Shown: one piece after another, positions 8,224 to 17,868 of the stretch
Layout: every line of letters begins with the position of its first letter
Position numbering within the stretch: the stretch's first letter is position 1
Source of the DNA: an uncultured Bacillota bacterium
GTDB taxonomy: Bacteria; Bacillota_I; Bacilli_A; RFN20; CAG-449
Direction of reading: 5' to 3'
DNA length: 47,958 bases
NCBI GenBank assembly: GCA_902493275.1
Contig: CABUOQ010000012.1
Span: 1-47,958 of the forward strand
Translations under genes and position numbers: made by a program
The notes under the pieces: model-generated
What the model saw: only the letters and a program-made list of their open reading frames with translations
Databases searched by the model: none
Told to the model about the DNA's origin: nothing

Positions 8224-9666
8224 GTGAATTTATTTGAAAAATTGCCTGATAATTTCTTTTCGATATTGTCGAGTCGAAACAAAAATGTATATGGAATCGC
8301 TTTGGTAACACTTTATGAAGCTTTAACTATGTACCGGGCTAGAATAAGAAAAAATGATTATCTCGACTTACTCAAATCACGTTCTGGAGATGATGTCGTC
8401 AAATTAACTTTTGACGATGAAGAGCAGGATGAGCAACGACTATTTGCTTCATATGAACCTACATTAGCTAATAAAGCCAATTTTATCTTAAAAAGATTAG
8501 TGGATACTGGCTGGGTATATATTGATTATGATATTAAAAATGGTGCCGAATACCTTTTGTTACCTTCATACTCAATTAATATGCTTAAATTGATTTATCA
8601 ATTTGCTGATGATTCATCGACGCATTACGTATCTTACGTTCATACGACATATTCTGATTTAAAGATGGAAGATGATTTACAAGATGAATCGATGTATCGT
8701 ACTTTGGATAATGCATATAATAATACTTTAAATTTGGAGATTGAAGTCATTAAGCTCGATAATTCAATTCGTGTTTTTAATAGACAACTAGCGGATATGT
8801 ATTCTCCAAATGAAGTATTAAAACAGCACTTTGATATTTGCCGTGAAGATGTTGTTAACCCAATTTATCACCCATTAAAAACTCATGATTCAATCACTTT
8901 ATATCATGGACCAATCGCTTCGATTTTAAAGCGCTGGCTGGAGGTGGATGATGTAAGAGAAAAAATTGTTGCTCAATGTTTAAAAGAAAACAAATTTGTT
9001 AAGACTCATGATCAAGCTGAAGAAGATGTTGTAAAAAAGATTAATAAAATCCAAGATATCTACTTTAGATTATCTAACGAGATTAATAATATCGATAAAA
9101 CACAATCTGATTATATTAAAGCATCAACCGACAAGGTTATATTCTTAAATAATCAAGATAAGACAATCAAAGGTAAATTGGAGAAGATTATTCAAGTCTT
9201 AGCGAGAAATATCAATCGCGGTCAAGAAAATAATTACCCATACATCATTAAAGATGTCAATCGTTCGATTCTACTATATCAACAAGGATACCTAGATACC
9301 GATTCGATTACTAGACCATATAAAAGACAAGTTAAAATTCCTGGCGAACCTATGCCAATTGACGATTTCGGTCATAACTTTGATGAGAATACTATCAATG
9401 TTTTACTTGGAGAAAATCAAAAATATTCTGATGAGCATGTCATGGAATTTATGTCTAAAAATTTTAAAGATAAAGATGTTATCCAAACTAAAGATATTAA
9501 TATCCAAAACATCGAAGATTTCATATATTTAATCTTAGCGAGTATTAAAGCGACATCACGAGTATCATTCTATGATTTGAATCGTGATGAAAGCAAATTA
9601 GATATAAATATCGATATTGATGATTATAACGTCCCAAATTTTGAATATCAGAAGAAGGAGAAATAA
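8224..9666 (+). CDS. jetA: JetA/MksF-like kleisin subunit of a Wadjet-type condensin
   Basis: A 480-aa protein whose opening (NLFEKLPDNFFSILSS, then a YGIALVTLYEAL segment) resembles JetA-family proteins of Bacillota Wadjet loci, the kleisin that closes the ring of the SMC-like JetC. Most of the chain is predicted helical and highly charged. Start is a GTG at 8224: it is preceded by AAGGTGA at 5-6 bp spacing, and the overlapping ATG at 8222 is immediately followed by a stop. It is the first gene of a tight operon with jetB (5-bp gap), jetC and a membrane protein. Family assignment relies on remembered sequence features and on the operon. Confidence 0.8.
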   Translation: MNLFEKLPDNFFSILSSRNKNVYGIALVTLYEALTMYRARIRKNDYLDLLKSRSGDDVVKLTFDDEEQDEQRLFASYEPTLANKANFILKRLVDTGWVYIDYDIKNGAEYLLLPSYSINMLKLIYQFADDSSTHYVSYVHTTYSDLKMEDDLQDESMYRTLDNAYNNTLNLEIEVIKLDNSIRVFNRQLADMYSPNEVLKQHFDICREDVVNPIYHPLKTHDSITLYHGPIASILKRWLEVDDVREKIVAQCLKENKFVKTHDQAEEDVVKKINKIQDIYFRLSNEINNIDKTQSDYIKASTDKVIFLNNQDKTIKGKLEKIIQVLARNINRGQENNYPYIIKDVNRSILLYQQGYLDTDSITRPYKRQVKIPGEPMPIDDFGHNFDENTINVLLGENQKYSDEHVMEFMSKNFKDKDVIQTKDINIQNIEDFIYLILASIKATSRVSFYDLNRDESKLDINIDIDDYNVPNFEYQKKEK

Positions 9667-9671
9667 AGTTT

Positions 9672-10298
9672 ATGTTTGAAGAACAATATGAAAATTTACG
9701 CGTTGCTGAAAAAGAAGATTTTTCACATTGCGTAAATACTCTAATGTTAAAATCGTTTATCCTTAGAGATTATTATGACCGCAACGCAAAGATGATGCGT
9801 TCAAGTAAAGAATATTCATTTATTGATCGTAATTTTGACTTGGTAAGCGAATATCTTCAATACTCTGGTTGGATTTTAAATAAGGATTCTAGAAGAGGGG
9901 TTATCTCTATTAGTAATGAATATCAAGAGAACCATCTTCGTCTTGATTTAGTGACATCTTTAATTGTATATGGTCTTCGCTATGTATATGAGAATCAAAG
10001 AAATGAAGAATCTTTAACTCAAGAAGTATTTTTCACCTCTGCTGAATTAGTTCAAACAATGATGAATCTACATTTATTTAGACCTGATAAAAGGCCTAGT
10101 TTTGCCTCATTAGGATCTTGTTTTAGATTCCTTGATTCTCACAATATCATCTCAAGAATATCTGGTGATTTTAAAGAGCGTAATCTTCAATTTTATATCA
10201 TGCCTTCAATTTTATTTGTAATTGATAATGAAATGATTTCATCAATTTATGAATCAATTGAAACATTACCTGATGATGAAGATGTCGAGACACGTTAG
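9672..10298 (+). CDS. jetB: JetB/MksE-like subunit of a Wadjet-type condensin
   Basis: A 208-aa protein of the JetB/MksE type (DUF4194-like), the small winged-helix (KITE-like) partner that bridges kleisin and SMC. Its middle (RLDLVTSLIVYGLRYVYENQ) and the later FRFLDSHNII segment fit the family. AAGGAG lies upstream of the ATG within the end of jetA. The size and its place between the JetA-like and SMC-like genes strongly support the call even where sequence similarity is modest. Confidence 0.78.
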   Translation: MFEEQYENLRVAEKEDFSHCVNTLMLKSFILRDYYDRNAKMMRSSKEYSFIDRNFDLVSEYLQYSGWILNKDSRRGVISISNEYQENHLRLDLVTSLIVYGLRYVYENQRNEESLTQEVFFTSAELVQTMMNLHLFRPDKRPSFASLGSCFRFLDSHNIISRISGDFKERNLQFYIMPSILFVIDNEMISSIYESIETLPDDEDVETR

Positions 10299-10307
10299 GA
10301 GGAGTTT

Positions 10308-13300
10308 ATGAAATTATTAAAGAAATTAAGATTAATTAATTGGCATTACTTTCTCAATTCTAAAATTGATTTTGGAATGATTAATTTTCTTACTGGCGAA
10401 AACGCCGCGGGAAAATCAACACTCATTGATGCTATGCAAGTTGTCTTACTTGGTGATACTTCTGGTAGAACCTTCAACAAGGCTGCAAACGAAAAAGCTG
10501 GAAGAACTTTAAAAGGCTACTTACGTGGTGAAGTGGGCGATAATGATGATGGATCAAGTAAATATTTACGTTCTGGAAGATTTACCTCCTACATCGCGAT
10601 GGAATTTGAAGATGATGTTAACAATCAACTATTTACAATTGGAATCGTTTTTGATGTTTATGATGATGGCAGTGAGGAGCATAAATTCTTTTATTTAGAA
10701 GATGGCTTTCCTAGCAATGATTTCGTCGCATTAAACGTTCCAATGTCTCAAAAGCAATTACTTGAATACTTTACTCAAAATTATAAGAAAAACGAGTTTG
10801 TTTTCTGCGATACTAATGTCCAATATCAATTGTTAATCAAAGAAAAATTTGGTAATTTAAAAGACAAATATTTCTCATTATTTAAAAAGGCGGTCTCATT
10901 TACTCCAATTACTAATATTGAACAATTCATCACTGATTATGTTTGTGATGTTCCTAGCGAAATCAATATCGAATCGATGAAAGCTAATATCACTGCCTAT
11001 GAAAGATTAAAACTTGAGGCGGATGATATGGAGATTAAAATTAAATCTCTTGAAGAAATAAGACGTGTCTATGATGAAATTCTCTCACGCCGTGAAGATC
11101 AAAAATTAGCTTCTTATATTTCAAAAAGAATCTCTTATCAATTGCATTTAGATCAGATTTTAGAACTTCAAAGAAGTATCCAAAGTAATGATTTAAGAAT
11201 TAGAGAAATCGATGATGCAATTCAAGATATTGACCAACATCTCGAAGAGTTTAATAAAGAAAAAGAAAAACTTATCGGTTTCAAAGTGACATCCGATTCA
11301 TATAAAATGATAAATGATTTAAAGAAATCTTATGCGGATGCAGAAAAGAATGTAAATGATATTGAAAAGAGCTTAGATGGCCTTTATTCTCGTTTAGCAG
11401 GATATATCAATAACTTTGCTTCAAGTGCTAGTAAATTGATAATACTCTGTGAAACGTTATTAGATGAAAATAAAGATGAGGCTATCACTGAATATTGTAA
11501 AGAGATTTTAGAAATTTCTAATGAAATAAAAAATGATTCTATCTCACTTAAAGAAACCTTAACTAATAAAGAGAATCTGAATAGTGAAGTATTTAAACGC
11601 TTCGCCGAAGCAATCAGCAATTTTAGAAATAAAATTAATGAAATATGCGGTAGCGTAAAATCGCGTCTTGCTTCATTAGTCGCCTCATACTCCACTAAAA
11701 AGCAACAATTAAATTCATCTGAGAGTGGAAAATCATATGATTACAACTTCATTCAAGTTAAGAACCAACTAGCGCATGCTTTGGAAGATCACTTTCATGA
11801 AAAGGTAAAGGTATCCGTATATGCGGATTTAGTCGACATTAAATCAGCAAAATGGGTTAAAGCAATCGAAGGATTTATTTCCTCTCAAAAATTAAATCTC
11901 TTTGTTGAAGATAAATATTATGAAGCAGCGAATAAGATTTTACCTGAAATCATGCGTAGAAATAAATATTATCGCACAGGCTTAGTCGATGCAGAAAAAT
12001 TATACGAACAAAATTTTGAATGCCGTAATAATTCAGTAGCTGAAGAAATTATTACAAATCACCAAGGAGCTAGAGATTATACAAATTTTTTATTAGGTAA
12101 TATCTTTAAGTGTGAAACTTTTGCTGAAGCAAGAAAATCTGGACGAGGATTATGTCCAGATTGCACTGGTTATCGTAATTTTGCTTCATTTGTTATTCCT
12201 GAAGCCAATTATCACTATACTTTAATCGGTAGAACTGTCACTGAAGAAAGTAAAAAAGCCAAGTTAAAAGATTTAGACAGTAGCGGAAAATATATCGAAA
12301 TATTAAGAAGTTTAACCGATGCCTTAACTTTCTCAAGCCGTTTAGATGTCATGTCTAATAATGAAATTAGCTCTTGTTTAGAAATCTTTGAACGTGGAGA
12401 ATTATTGCCATCTTTAAAAGATAATCTCAACAAATATAGACGTGAATTAGATGAGGGAATATCTCAAAAATTAAATATTACTGACGCTAAAATAGAACGT
12501 ATTAATGCTGATATAAAATCATTAGAAGATGAAAGAGAAGGATTAATCATGGAAAAAGGCGCGCTAAAAAATTCAAGCGATTCCATTTCAAATGAAAAAA
12601 TTCCTTATCAAGTTAAGCAATCGGGATTATTGATGGACGAAATTAAAGATGCCTTCGATGAATCATGGATTAATGAAGTGGGCATGATAGTCTTTAACCA
12701 AGAATTAGATGCTGGATCTTCACTTTCTGATATTCGTTTAAAATATGATGATCTATATTCAAAATCACAAAATAAGATGCGTTCATTAACTGGAATGTTT
12801 AACGAACTAAGAAAAGATTATATCGTCACTTATAAGATGAGTTATGATATCACAAAAGATAATAACGATGATTTCGATAATGAATTAATCACTTTACGTG
12901 ATGTAAAATTACCTCAATATCGCTTAAAAATTGAAGACGCGCGTCAAAAAGCTACAAAAGAATTTAAAGATGACTTTATCTTTAAACTTAAAACTTCAAT
13001 TGAACAAGCTAGAAATCAAATCGATGAATTGAATGAAGCTTTAAAAGATGCAAAATTTGGTCAAGATTCATATGAATTCACCGTTCAGCCAAATCCGCAA
13101 TATATCGATTATTATAATATGATTACCGATGAATTATTGCTTGAAGTCAATTTAGAAGAGGATGCTTTTATCAATAAGCATCAAGATATAATGGATAATT
13201 TATTTAGAATGATTGGTGATGGCACTGAAAGCAAAGACAAATCTTCTGCTATTGCTCAAAACATTGAAAAATTCACTGATTATCGTACATATTTGTTATT

Positions 13301-13682
13301 TGATTTGAAGGTTAAAAAACCTGATAATCGTTCTTATTCTTTATCACGTAATATCAAAAAGGCTTCTGGGGGTGAAACTCAGACACCTTTCTATATCTCC
13401 ATTTTAGCCTCATTCTCACAATTATATCGTGTCAAAGCGAATAAGAATATATCCAATTGTACAAGATTAGTCGTATTCGATGAAGCCTTCTCAAAAATGG
13501 ATAGAAACAGAATTATCGAAGCAATTAAAATTCTAAAACAATTTGACCTCCAAGTCATCTTATCCGCACCACCAGAAAAAGTTAGTGATATTTCACAAAT
13601 CGTGGATCAAACATTGATTGTCACACGTCATGGTAATCGTTCATTTATCGATCCATATAAGATAAAAGTGAGGAATTCATAA
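10308..13682 (+). CDS. jetC: JetC/MksB-like SMC ATPase
   Basis: An 1124-aa SMC/MukB-type ATPase. The N-terminal half of the ATPase has Walker A GENAAGKST at residues 30-38. Two long coiled-coil regions flank a central globular hinge (roughly residues 480-650, with a CPDCTGYRNF patch). The C-terminal half has the ABC signature SGGE at 1020-1023, Walker B VVFDEAF around 1055-1061 and a D-loop SKMDRNR. In Wadjet and Mks complexes this subunit extrudes DNA loops. GGAGG sits before the ATG, and its stop overlaps the next start by one base (TAATG). The expected JetD/MksG TOPRIM-type nuclease gene does not follow. Confidence 0.88.
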   Translation: MKLLKKLRLINWHYFLNSKIDFGMINFLTGENAAGKSTLIDAMQVVLLGDTSGRTFNKAANEKAGRTLKGYLRGEVGDNDDGSSKYLRSGRFTSYIAMEFEDDVNNQLFTIGIVFDVYDDGSEEHKFFYLEDGFPSNDFVALNVPMSQKQLLEYFTQNYKKNEFVFCDTNVQYQLLIKEKFGNLKDKYFSLFKKAVSFTPITNIEQFITDYVCDVPSEINIESMKANITAYERLKLEADDMEIKIKSLEEIRRVYDEILSRREDQKLASYISKRISYQLHLDQILELQRSIQSNDLRIREIDDAIQDIDQHLEEFNKEKEKLIGFKVTSDSYKMINDLKKSYADAEKNVNDIEKSLDGLYSRLAGYINNFASSASKLIILCETLLDENKDEAITEYCKEILEISNEIKNDSISLKETLTNKENLNSEVFKRFAEAISNFRNKINEICGSVKSRLASLVASYSTKKQQLNSSESGKSYDYNFIQVKNQLAHALEDHFHEKVKVSVYADLVDIKSAKWVKAIEGFISSQKLNLFVEDKYYEAANKILPEIMRRNKYYRTGLVDAEKLYEQNFECRNNSVAEEIITNHQGARDYTNFLLGNIFKCETFAEARKSGRGLCPDCTGYRNFASFVIPEANYHYTLIGRTVTEESKKAKLKDLDSSGKYIEILRSLTDALTFSSRLDVMSNNEISSCLEIFERGELLPSLKDNLNKYRRELDEGISQKLNITDAKIERINADIKSLEDEREGLIMEKGALKNSSDSISNEKIPYQVKQSGLLMDEIKDAFDESWINEVGMIVFNQELDAGSSLSDIRLKYDDLYSKSQNKMRSLTGMFNELRKDYIVTYKMSYDITKDNNDDFDNELITLRDVKLPQYRLKIEDARQKATKEFKDDFIFKLKTSIEQARNQIDELNEALKDAKFGQDSYEFTVQPNPQYIDYYNMITDELLLEVNLEEDAFINKHQDIMDNLFRMIGDGTESKDKSSAIAQNIEKFTDYRTYLLFDLKVKKPDNRSYSLSRNIKKASGGETQTPFYISILASFSQLYRVKANKNISNCTRLVVFDEAFSKMDRNRIIEAIKILKQFDLQVILSAPPEKVSDISQIVDQTLIVTRHGNRSFIDPYKIKVRNS

Positions 13683-14158
13683 TGAGAATTACTAGCTTAA
13701 TAACTTATTTAGATGGTAGTATGTTAACTAATGATATCGTTTACTTCTTTGCTGTTCTAGTATCTTTATTTATCATTTTTTGGACATTTATAACTATTGG
13801 ACGCCACCTATCAAAAATTGCAACATTTTCATTATTTATCTTCGTTGCATCACTTCTTAGTATCGTTTATCAAAATAGATGGGCAGAAATGATAACTTGG
13901 TTAAATATTGGAGAGGCCTTACAAAATATAATTCATGTTATTACTTTACCATTTTATTACCTTTATACAGGCTTCAGTGTTACTATTATATCATTATTTA
14001 ATTTAATGAATAACGCTTCAGTAACTGAAGTGGTAACAAATGTTTTATCTAATTATATCTTTATCGCAGTTTTTCATGGTGTTCTTTGCCTATTTAATAT
14101 GTTGGTATTTAGAAAGCGCAAGAAAAAAGCTGTTAAACCAAGCGAATATGATTATTAA
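13682..14158 (+). CDS. Membrane protein coupled to the JetABC operon, unknown
   Basis: A 158-aa protein with about four predicted transmembrane helices (roughly residues 19-40, 48-66, 82-110 and 124-146) and a short basic C-terminal tail (RKRKKKAVKPSEYDY). Its ATG shares one base with the jetC stop codon, implying translational coupling with the condensin. I do not recognise a family. It occupies the place of the JetD nuclease in canonical Wadjet operons but has no nuclease motif. A membrane anchor or sensor for the condensin is an inference from position only. Confidence 0.7.
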   Translation: MRITSLITYLDGSMLTNDIVYFFAVLVSLFIIFWTFITIGRHLSKIATFSLFIFVASLLSIVYQNRWAEMITWLNIGEALQNIIHVITLPFYYLYTGFSVTIISLFNLMNNASVTEVVTNVLSNYIFIAVFHGVLCLFNMLVFRKRKKKAVKPSEYDY

Positions 14159-14160
14159 TA

Positions 14161-14213
14161 AAAAGGATTATGCATTAATTAAAAAAATAGATTAATTGCA
14201 TAAACCTTTTTTT
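14161..14213 (+). terminator. Terminator of the jetABC operon
   Basis: A long hairpin pairs AAAAGG-A-TTATGCA-TTAAT (14161-14179) with ATTAAT-TGCATAA-A-CCTTTT (14191-14210), allowing one mismatch and one bulge, and runs into T residues to 14213. It lies just after the membrane protein gene, so the operon has four genes. Confidence 0.8.
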
Positions 14214-14240
14214 GATTTAAAATAAAAATTATCTTATAAT
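14212..14240 (+). promoter_or_regulatory. Promoter of the 14.2-kb gene, leaderless arrangement
   Basis: TTGATT (14212-14217) and TATAAT (14235-14240) are separated by 17 bp. The expected start of transcription, seven bases after the -10 box, is 14247, exactly the A of the ATG. No Shine-Dalgarno sequence is present. The -35 box overlaps the tail of the preceding terminator. Confidence 0.65.
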
Positions 14241-14246
14241 TATAAT

Positions 14247-15155
14247 ATGAAAAGCGAAAACATTAGGGTAAAGCAATTAAAAACCTTAAAAATTAACTAT
14301 TTTTTTCTCATATTAGTTTATGGATTAATTTTGACTATCATCTTTTTGGGATTATTTATTTTATTAGTTTATATAAGATATAAGCATATTTATTTTACTA
14401 TAATGTTTTTTACTGATCCGACATTCTTTATTTGGCTTTTTATATATATCGTTTTTTTAACTACTTTAAATTGTATTTTAATTAGAATCTTCAATCATCG
14501 ATATAAAGATAATTATATTGAGTATTTGTTCAATGAATGTAAGCTCGATGAAATTTATTTTTTTAAGAAAAATGATGTTAAAAATAAAAAGACTTATAAG
14601 GCGGTTGAGAACTTATTTTCAATAAAGAAAATTAAAAATATCAGTTCATATTCTAATGCCTCTAGCAAATACATTTTAGAAATAAATAACATCACCTATA
14701 AAGGGAAAGAAATGCGACATCATGGATGCCTTTTCTCCATAAATTTTGATCATTCTTCAAATGGTTTTCTTGCTTTAAGTAAAGAATTAAAAAAGAACTA
14801 CGATAATGAAAACATCCTTAATTTTGGCTTTTCCAATAAGAGTTTACTAAAAAGATATTGCATGTTTTCAACATTTAAAAATTATTCTTATATCTTAGAA
14901 AATAATGTTTATGGAGCAAAGATTATCTCATTAGAAAAATATCTAAATCGCGACATTGAATTAGTGCTTGAAAATGATAATTTATACATTTTTATTCGCG
15001 GTTATCAAATTGTCCTTGAGGATTCACTATTTAAAATCATCAACGATCAACGGTTTGAAGATAAAATACAAGCGATGGAATCTTTACACAAACTTACCTT
15101 TGGACTCATTGAAATGATCTATGACATTTTTATAAATGAACGAATTGAGTATTGA
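14247..15155 (+). CDS. Two-helix membrane protein with soluble C-terminal domain, unknown
   Basis: A 302-aa protein with two closely spaced N-terminal transmembrane helices (about residues 14-47 and 50-78) and a roughly 220-residue, mostly cytoplasmic, Lys/Asn-rich domain of mixed alpha/beta character (YILEINNITYKGKEM, ELVLENDNLYIFIRG). No family is recognised; the layout resembles poorly characterised DUF3137-type proteins but I cannot confirm this. It is monocistronic, with its own promoter and no Shine-Dalgarno site, and probably translated from a leaderless mRNA. The next feature is the leuS leader. Confidence 0.6.
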   Translation: MKSENIRVKQLKTLKINYFFLILVYGLILTIIFLGLFILLVYIRYKHIYFTIMFFTDPTFFIWLFIYIVFLTTLNCILIRIFNHRYKDNYIEYLFNECKLDEIYFFKKNDVKNKKTYKAVENLFSIKKIKNISSYSNASSKYILEINNITYKGKEMRHHGCLFSINFDHSSNGFLALSKELKKNYDNENILNFGFSNKSLLKRYCMFSTFKNYSYILENNVYGAKIISLEKYLNRDIELVLENDNLYIFIRGYQIVLEDSLFKIINDQRFEDKIQAMESLHKLTFGLIEMIYDIFINERIEY

Positions 15156-15189
15156 TTATAAATTAAATGTGAAAAATATATTTACATAG

Positions 15190-15218
15190 TTGACTAATCA
15201 AAATTTGTAAATTAAACT
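15190..15218 (+). promoter_or_regulatory. Promoter of the leuS T-box leader
   Basis: TTGACT (15190-15195) and TAAACT (15213-15218) are 17 bp apart, predicting a start near 15225, just upstream of the T-box stem I. Another CTGACA at 15227 has no well-placed -10 box. Confidence 0.5.
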
Positions 15219-15258
15219 ATTTTTAGCTGACAAATATTAGTTATCTTATTTTTATTGT

Positions 15259-15413
15259 AGAGAGCATTTGGTTGGTGAAAAAATGCATAAAAGGATAATG
15301 AACTCATTGTCTAAAAAGGCTCGTTTGCTGCGTTAAAGTTTAATGAAGTGCGAAATTATTTTCGAATTAAGGTGGTACCGCGCGCAAGCGTCCTTAAATA
15401 AGGTACTTTTTTT
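15259..15413 (+). ncRNA. T-box riboswitch, tRNA-Leu (CUC specifier)
   Basis: A leader upstream of leuS carries the conserved AGAGAG start of stem I, a hairpin with GGTTGGTG loop, a CTC Leu specifier at 15303-15305 (context GAA-CTC-A), and the T-box core AAGGTGGTACCGCG from 15369. The T-box GTACC can pair with GGTAC at 15402-15406, directly before seven T residues (15407-15413), forming the terminator; uncharged tRNA-Leu would stabilise the antiterminator. leuS starts 18 bp downstream. Confidence 0.92.
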
Positions 15414-15430
15414 ATTTTAAAGGAGAATTT

Positions 15431-17833
15431 ATGGGTTACGATTATAAAAATATTGAACAAAAGTGGCAAAAATATTGGGAAGAGCACCATACATATTTTT
15501 GTGATACTTCAGACTTTAGTAAGCCTAAATATTATGTGTTAGATATGTTTCCATATCCATCTGGACAAGGCTTACACGTCGGCCATCCTGAAGGCTATAC
15601 CGCGTCAGATATCATGGCAAGAATGAAGAGAATGAAAGGTTATAATGTCTTACATCCAATGGGATTTGATTCATTTGGTCTACCAGCTGAACAATATGCG
15701 ATGAAAACAGGTAATCATCCTGGGGAATTTACTTATCGAAATATTGATAATTTTAGACGTCAAATGAAGATGATTGGTTTTTCATACGATTGGTCAAAAG
15801 AAATTGCCACGACCGATGAAGATTATTACAAATGGACTCAATGGATATTTTTAAAAATGTATAAAAAAGGCTTGGCTGAAATAAACGAAATTCCTGTAAA
15901 CTATTGTCCTGAACTTGGAACAGTTTTAGCCAATGAAGAAGTAATCGATGGCAAGTCTGAAAGAGGTGGATATCCTGTAATCCGTAAGCCTATGCGTCAA
16001 TGGGTATTAAAAATAACCAATTATGCCGAGAAATTATTAGAGGGTTTAGACGAGTTAGATTGGCCTTCTTCAACCATCGAAATGCAAAAAAACTGGATTG
16101 GTCGTTCTGAAGGAACTGAAGTTGACTTTACAATTCAAAATACTCCATATGTATTTTCAGTATTTACCACCAGAGCTGATACCTTATTTGGTTGTTCTTA
16201 TTGTGTCTTAGCTCCTGAACATCCACTGGTTGACAAAATCACCACTCCAGAACAAAAGGACTTAGTCAATAATTATCGATGCTGTTGCGCTAATAAATCT
16301 GATATGGAAAGAACTGAGTTAAATAAAAATAAAACTGGTGTTTTCACAGGTGCATACGCTGTCAATCCTATTAACAATGAACTTGTACCTATCTGGATTG
16401 CTGACTATGTCTTAGCTAGTTATGGCACAGGAGCGGTTATGGCAGTTCCACCACACGATCAACGCGATTATGAATTTGCTAAAAAATATAATTTGCCATT
16501 AAAACCAGTTATTGAAGGTGATATTTCAAATCATGCTTATGAAGATGATGGTAAACATATTAACTCATCATTTATCAATGGTCTAAATATTAAAGATGGT
16601 AAAAAAGCGATTACCGATAAATTAATTGAATTAAAAAAGGGAAGATTAAAAGTAAATTATAAACTCAGAGATTGGTTATTCTCCCGTCAAAGATATTGGG
16701 GTGAGCCAATACCTCTAATTTATATGGAAGATGGAACAATTAGAGCCTTGGCTGAAGATGAACTACCACTTACTCTTCCTCAATTAGATGATTTTTCACC
16801 ATCGAAAACAGGTGAATCTCCGCTTGCGAACGCTAAGGATTGGTTAAATGTCACCATCGATGGTGTTAAAGGCCGTCGAGAGACAAATACCATGCCTCAA
16901 TGGGCGGGCTCTTGTTGGTATTATATCCGTTATATTGATCCCCATAATAAACAAGCTCTTGCAAGCAAAGAATTAATTGACCATTGGCTTCCTGTCGATT
17001 TATATATCGGGGGTGCTGAACATGCTGTTTTACACTTATTATATGCAAGATTCTGGCATAAATTCTTATATGACGAGGGTATTGTATCATGCAAAGAACC
17101 ATTTAAAAAACTTTTCCATCAAGGAATGATTCTTGGTGAAAATGGAGAAAAAATGTCTAAGAGCTGTGGTAATGTTATTAACCCAGATGATGTCGTTAAT
17201 AATTATGGCGCTGATACTTTACGTTTCTATGAGATGTTCATGGGGCCACTTGAAGCCTCATTACCATGGTCTTGCACGGGATTAGATGGCTCAAAAAGAT
17301 TCTTAGACCGCGTATATCGTTTGTATACTGATGAAGAATTAAAGAAAAAGATTACTGATGATAATAATGGTGAATTAGATTATGTTTATAATTTTACCAT
17401 AAAAAAAGTCGATAACGATTATGAACACTTACAATTTAATACCGCTTTAAGTCAAATGATGGTTTTCATAAATGAATGTTATAAAGCTAAGCAAATATAT
17501 CGTCCATATTTAGTTAATTTTACGAAGATATTTGCCTGTGTATGTCCACATTTAGGACAAGAATTATTCAATCTTATCGGTGAAGAAGGACTGATTGATT
17601 ATACACCTTGGCCAAGTTATGATGAATCTAAACTTGTTAAAGACACAGTTGATATTGCCGTACAAATCTGTGGCAAAATGCGTGGCATTATAAAAGTTAA
17701 CTATGATGAAGATGAAAAAAGAATTGAAGAAATTGCCTTAGAACAAGATTTTGTCAAATCACGTATTGAAAATAAGACAATTAAGAAAATCATCGTAATT
17801 AAAAATAAAATTATCAACATCGTTGCAATCTAA
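15431..17833 (+). CDS. leuS: Leucyl-tRNA synthetase
   Basis: An 800-aa class I synthetase that charges tRNA-Leu. The HIGH-type motif HVGH is at residues 49-52 (PYPSGQGLHVGHPEGYT), KMSKS at 574-578, and the CP1 editing domain (TTRADTLFGCSY) lies between them. Length is normal for bacterial LeuRS. AAAGGAG precedes the ATG. Expression is expected to respond to uncharged tRNA-Leu through the T-box leader. It stands alone; the following genes have their own signals. Confidence 0.97.
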   Translation: MGYDYKNIEQKWQKYWEEHHTYFCDTSDFSKPKYYVLDMFPYPSGQGLHVGHPEGYTASDIMARMKRMKGYNVLHPMGFDSFGLPAEQYAMKTGNHPGEFTYRNIDNFRRQMKMIGFSYDWSKEIATTDEDYYKWTQWIFLKMYKKGLAEINEIPVNYCPELGTVLANEEVIDGKSERGGYPVIRKPMRQWVLKITNYAEKLLEGLDELDWPSSTIEMQKNWIGRSEGTEVDFTIQNTPYVFSVFTTRADTLFGCSYCVLAPEHPLVDKITTPEQKDLVNNYRCCCANKSDMERTELNKNKTGVFTGAYAVNPINNELVPIWIADYVLASYGTGAVMAVPPHDQRDYEFAKKYNLPLKPVIEGDISNHAYEDDGKHINSSFINGLNIKDGKKAITDKLIELKKGRLKVNYKLRDWLFSRQRYWGEPIPLIYMEDGTIRALAEDELPLTLPQLDDFSPSKTGESPLANAKDWLNVTIDGVKGRRETNTMPQWAGSCWYYIRYIDPHNKQALASKELIDHWLPVDLYIGGAEHAVLHLLYARFWHKFLYDEGIVSCKEPFKKLFHQGMILGENGEKMSKSCGNVINPDDVVNNYGADTLRFYEMFMGPLEASLPWSCTGLDGSKRFLDRVYRLYTDEELKKKITDDNNGELDYVYNFTIKKVDNDYEHLQFNTALSQMMVFINECYKAKQIYRPYLVNFTKIFACVCPHLGQELFNLIGEEGLIDYTPWPSYDESKLVKDTVDIAVQICGKMRGIIKVNYDEDEKRIEEIALEQDFVKSRIENKTIKKIIVIKNKIINIVAI

Positions 17834-17838
17834 CATTT

Positions 17839-17845
17839 TTCGACA
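17839..17845 (+). promoter_or_regulatory. Candidate 0A box (Spo0A site) upstream of cse60
   Basis: TTCGACA, the reverse complement of the consensus 0A box TGTCGAA, lies between leuS and cse60, 24 bp upstream of the cse60 ATG. A second perfect copy sits in front of spo0A itself. The match is only seven bases, so function is inferred. Confidence 0.4.
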
Positions 17846-17868
17846 TTAAAAAAATTGATAATATTATC

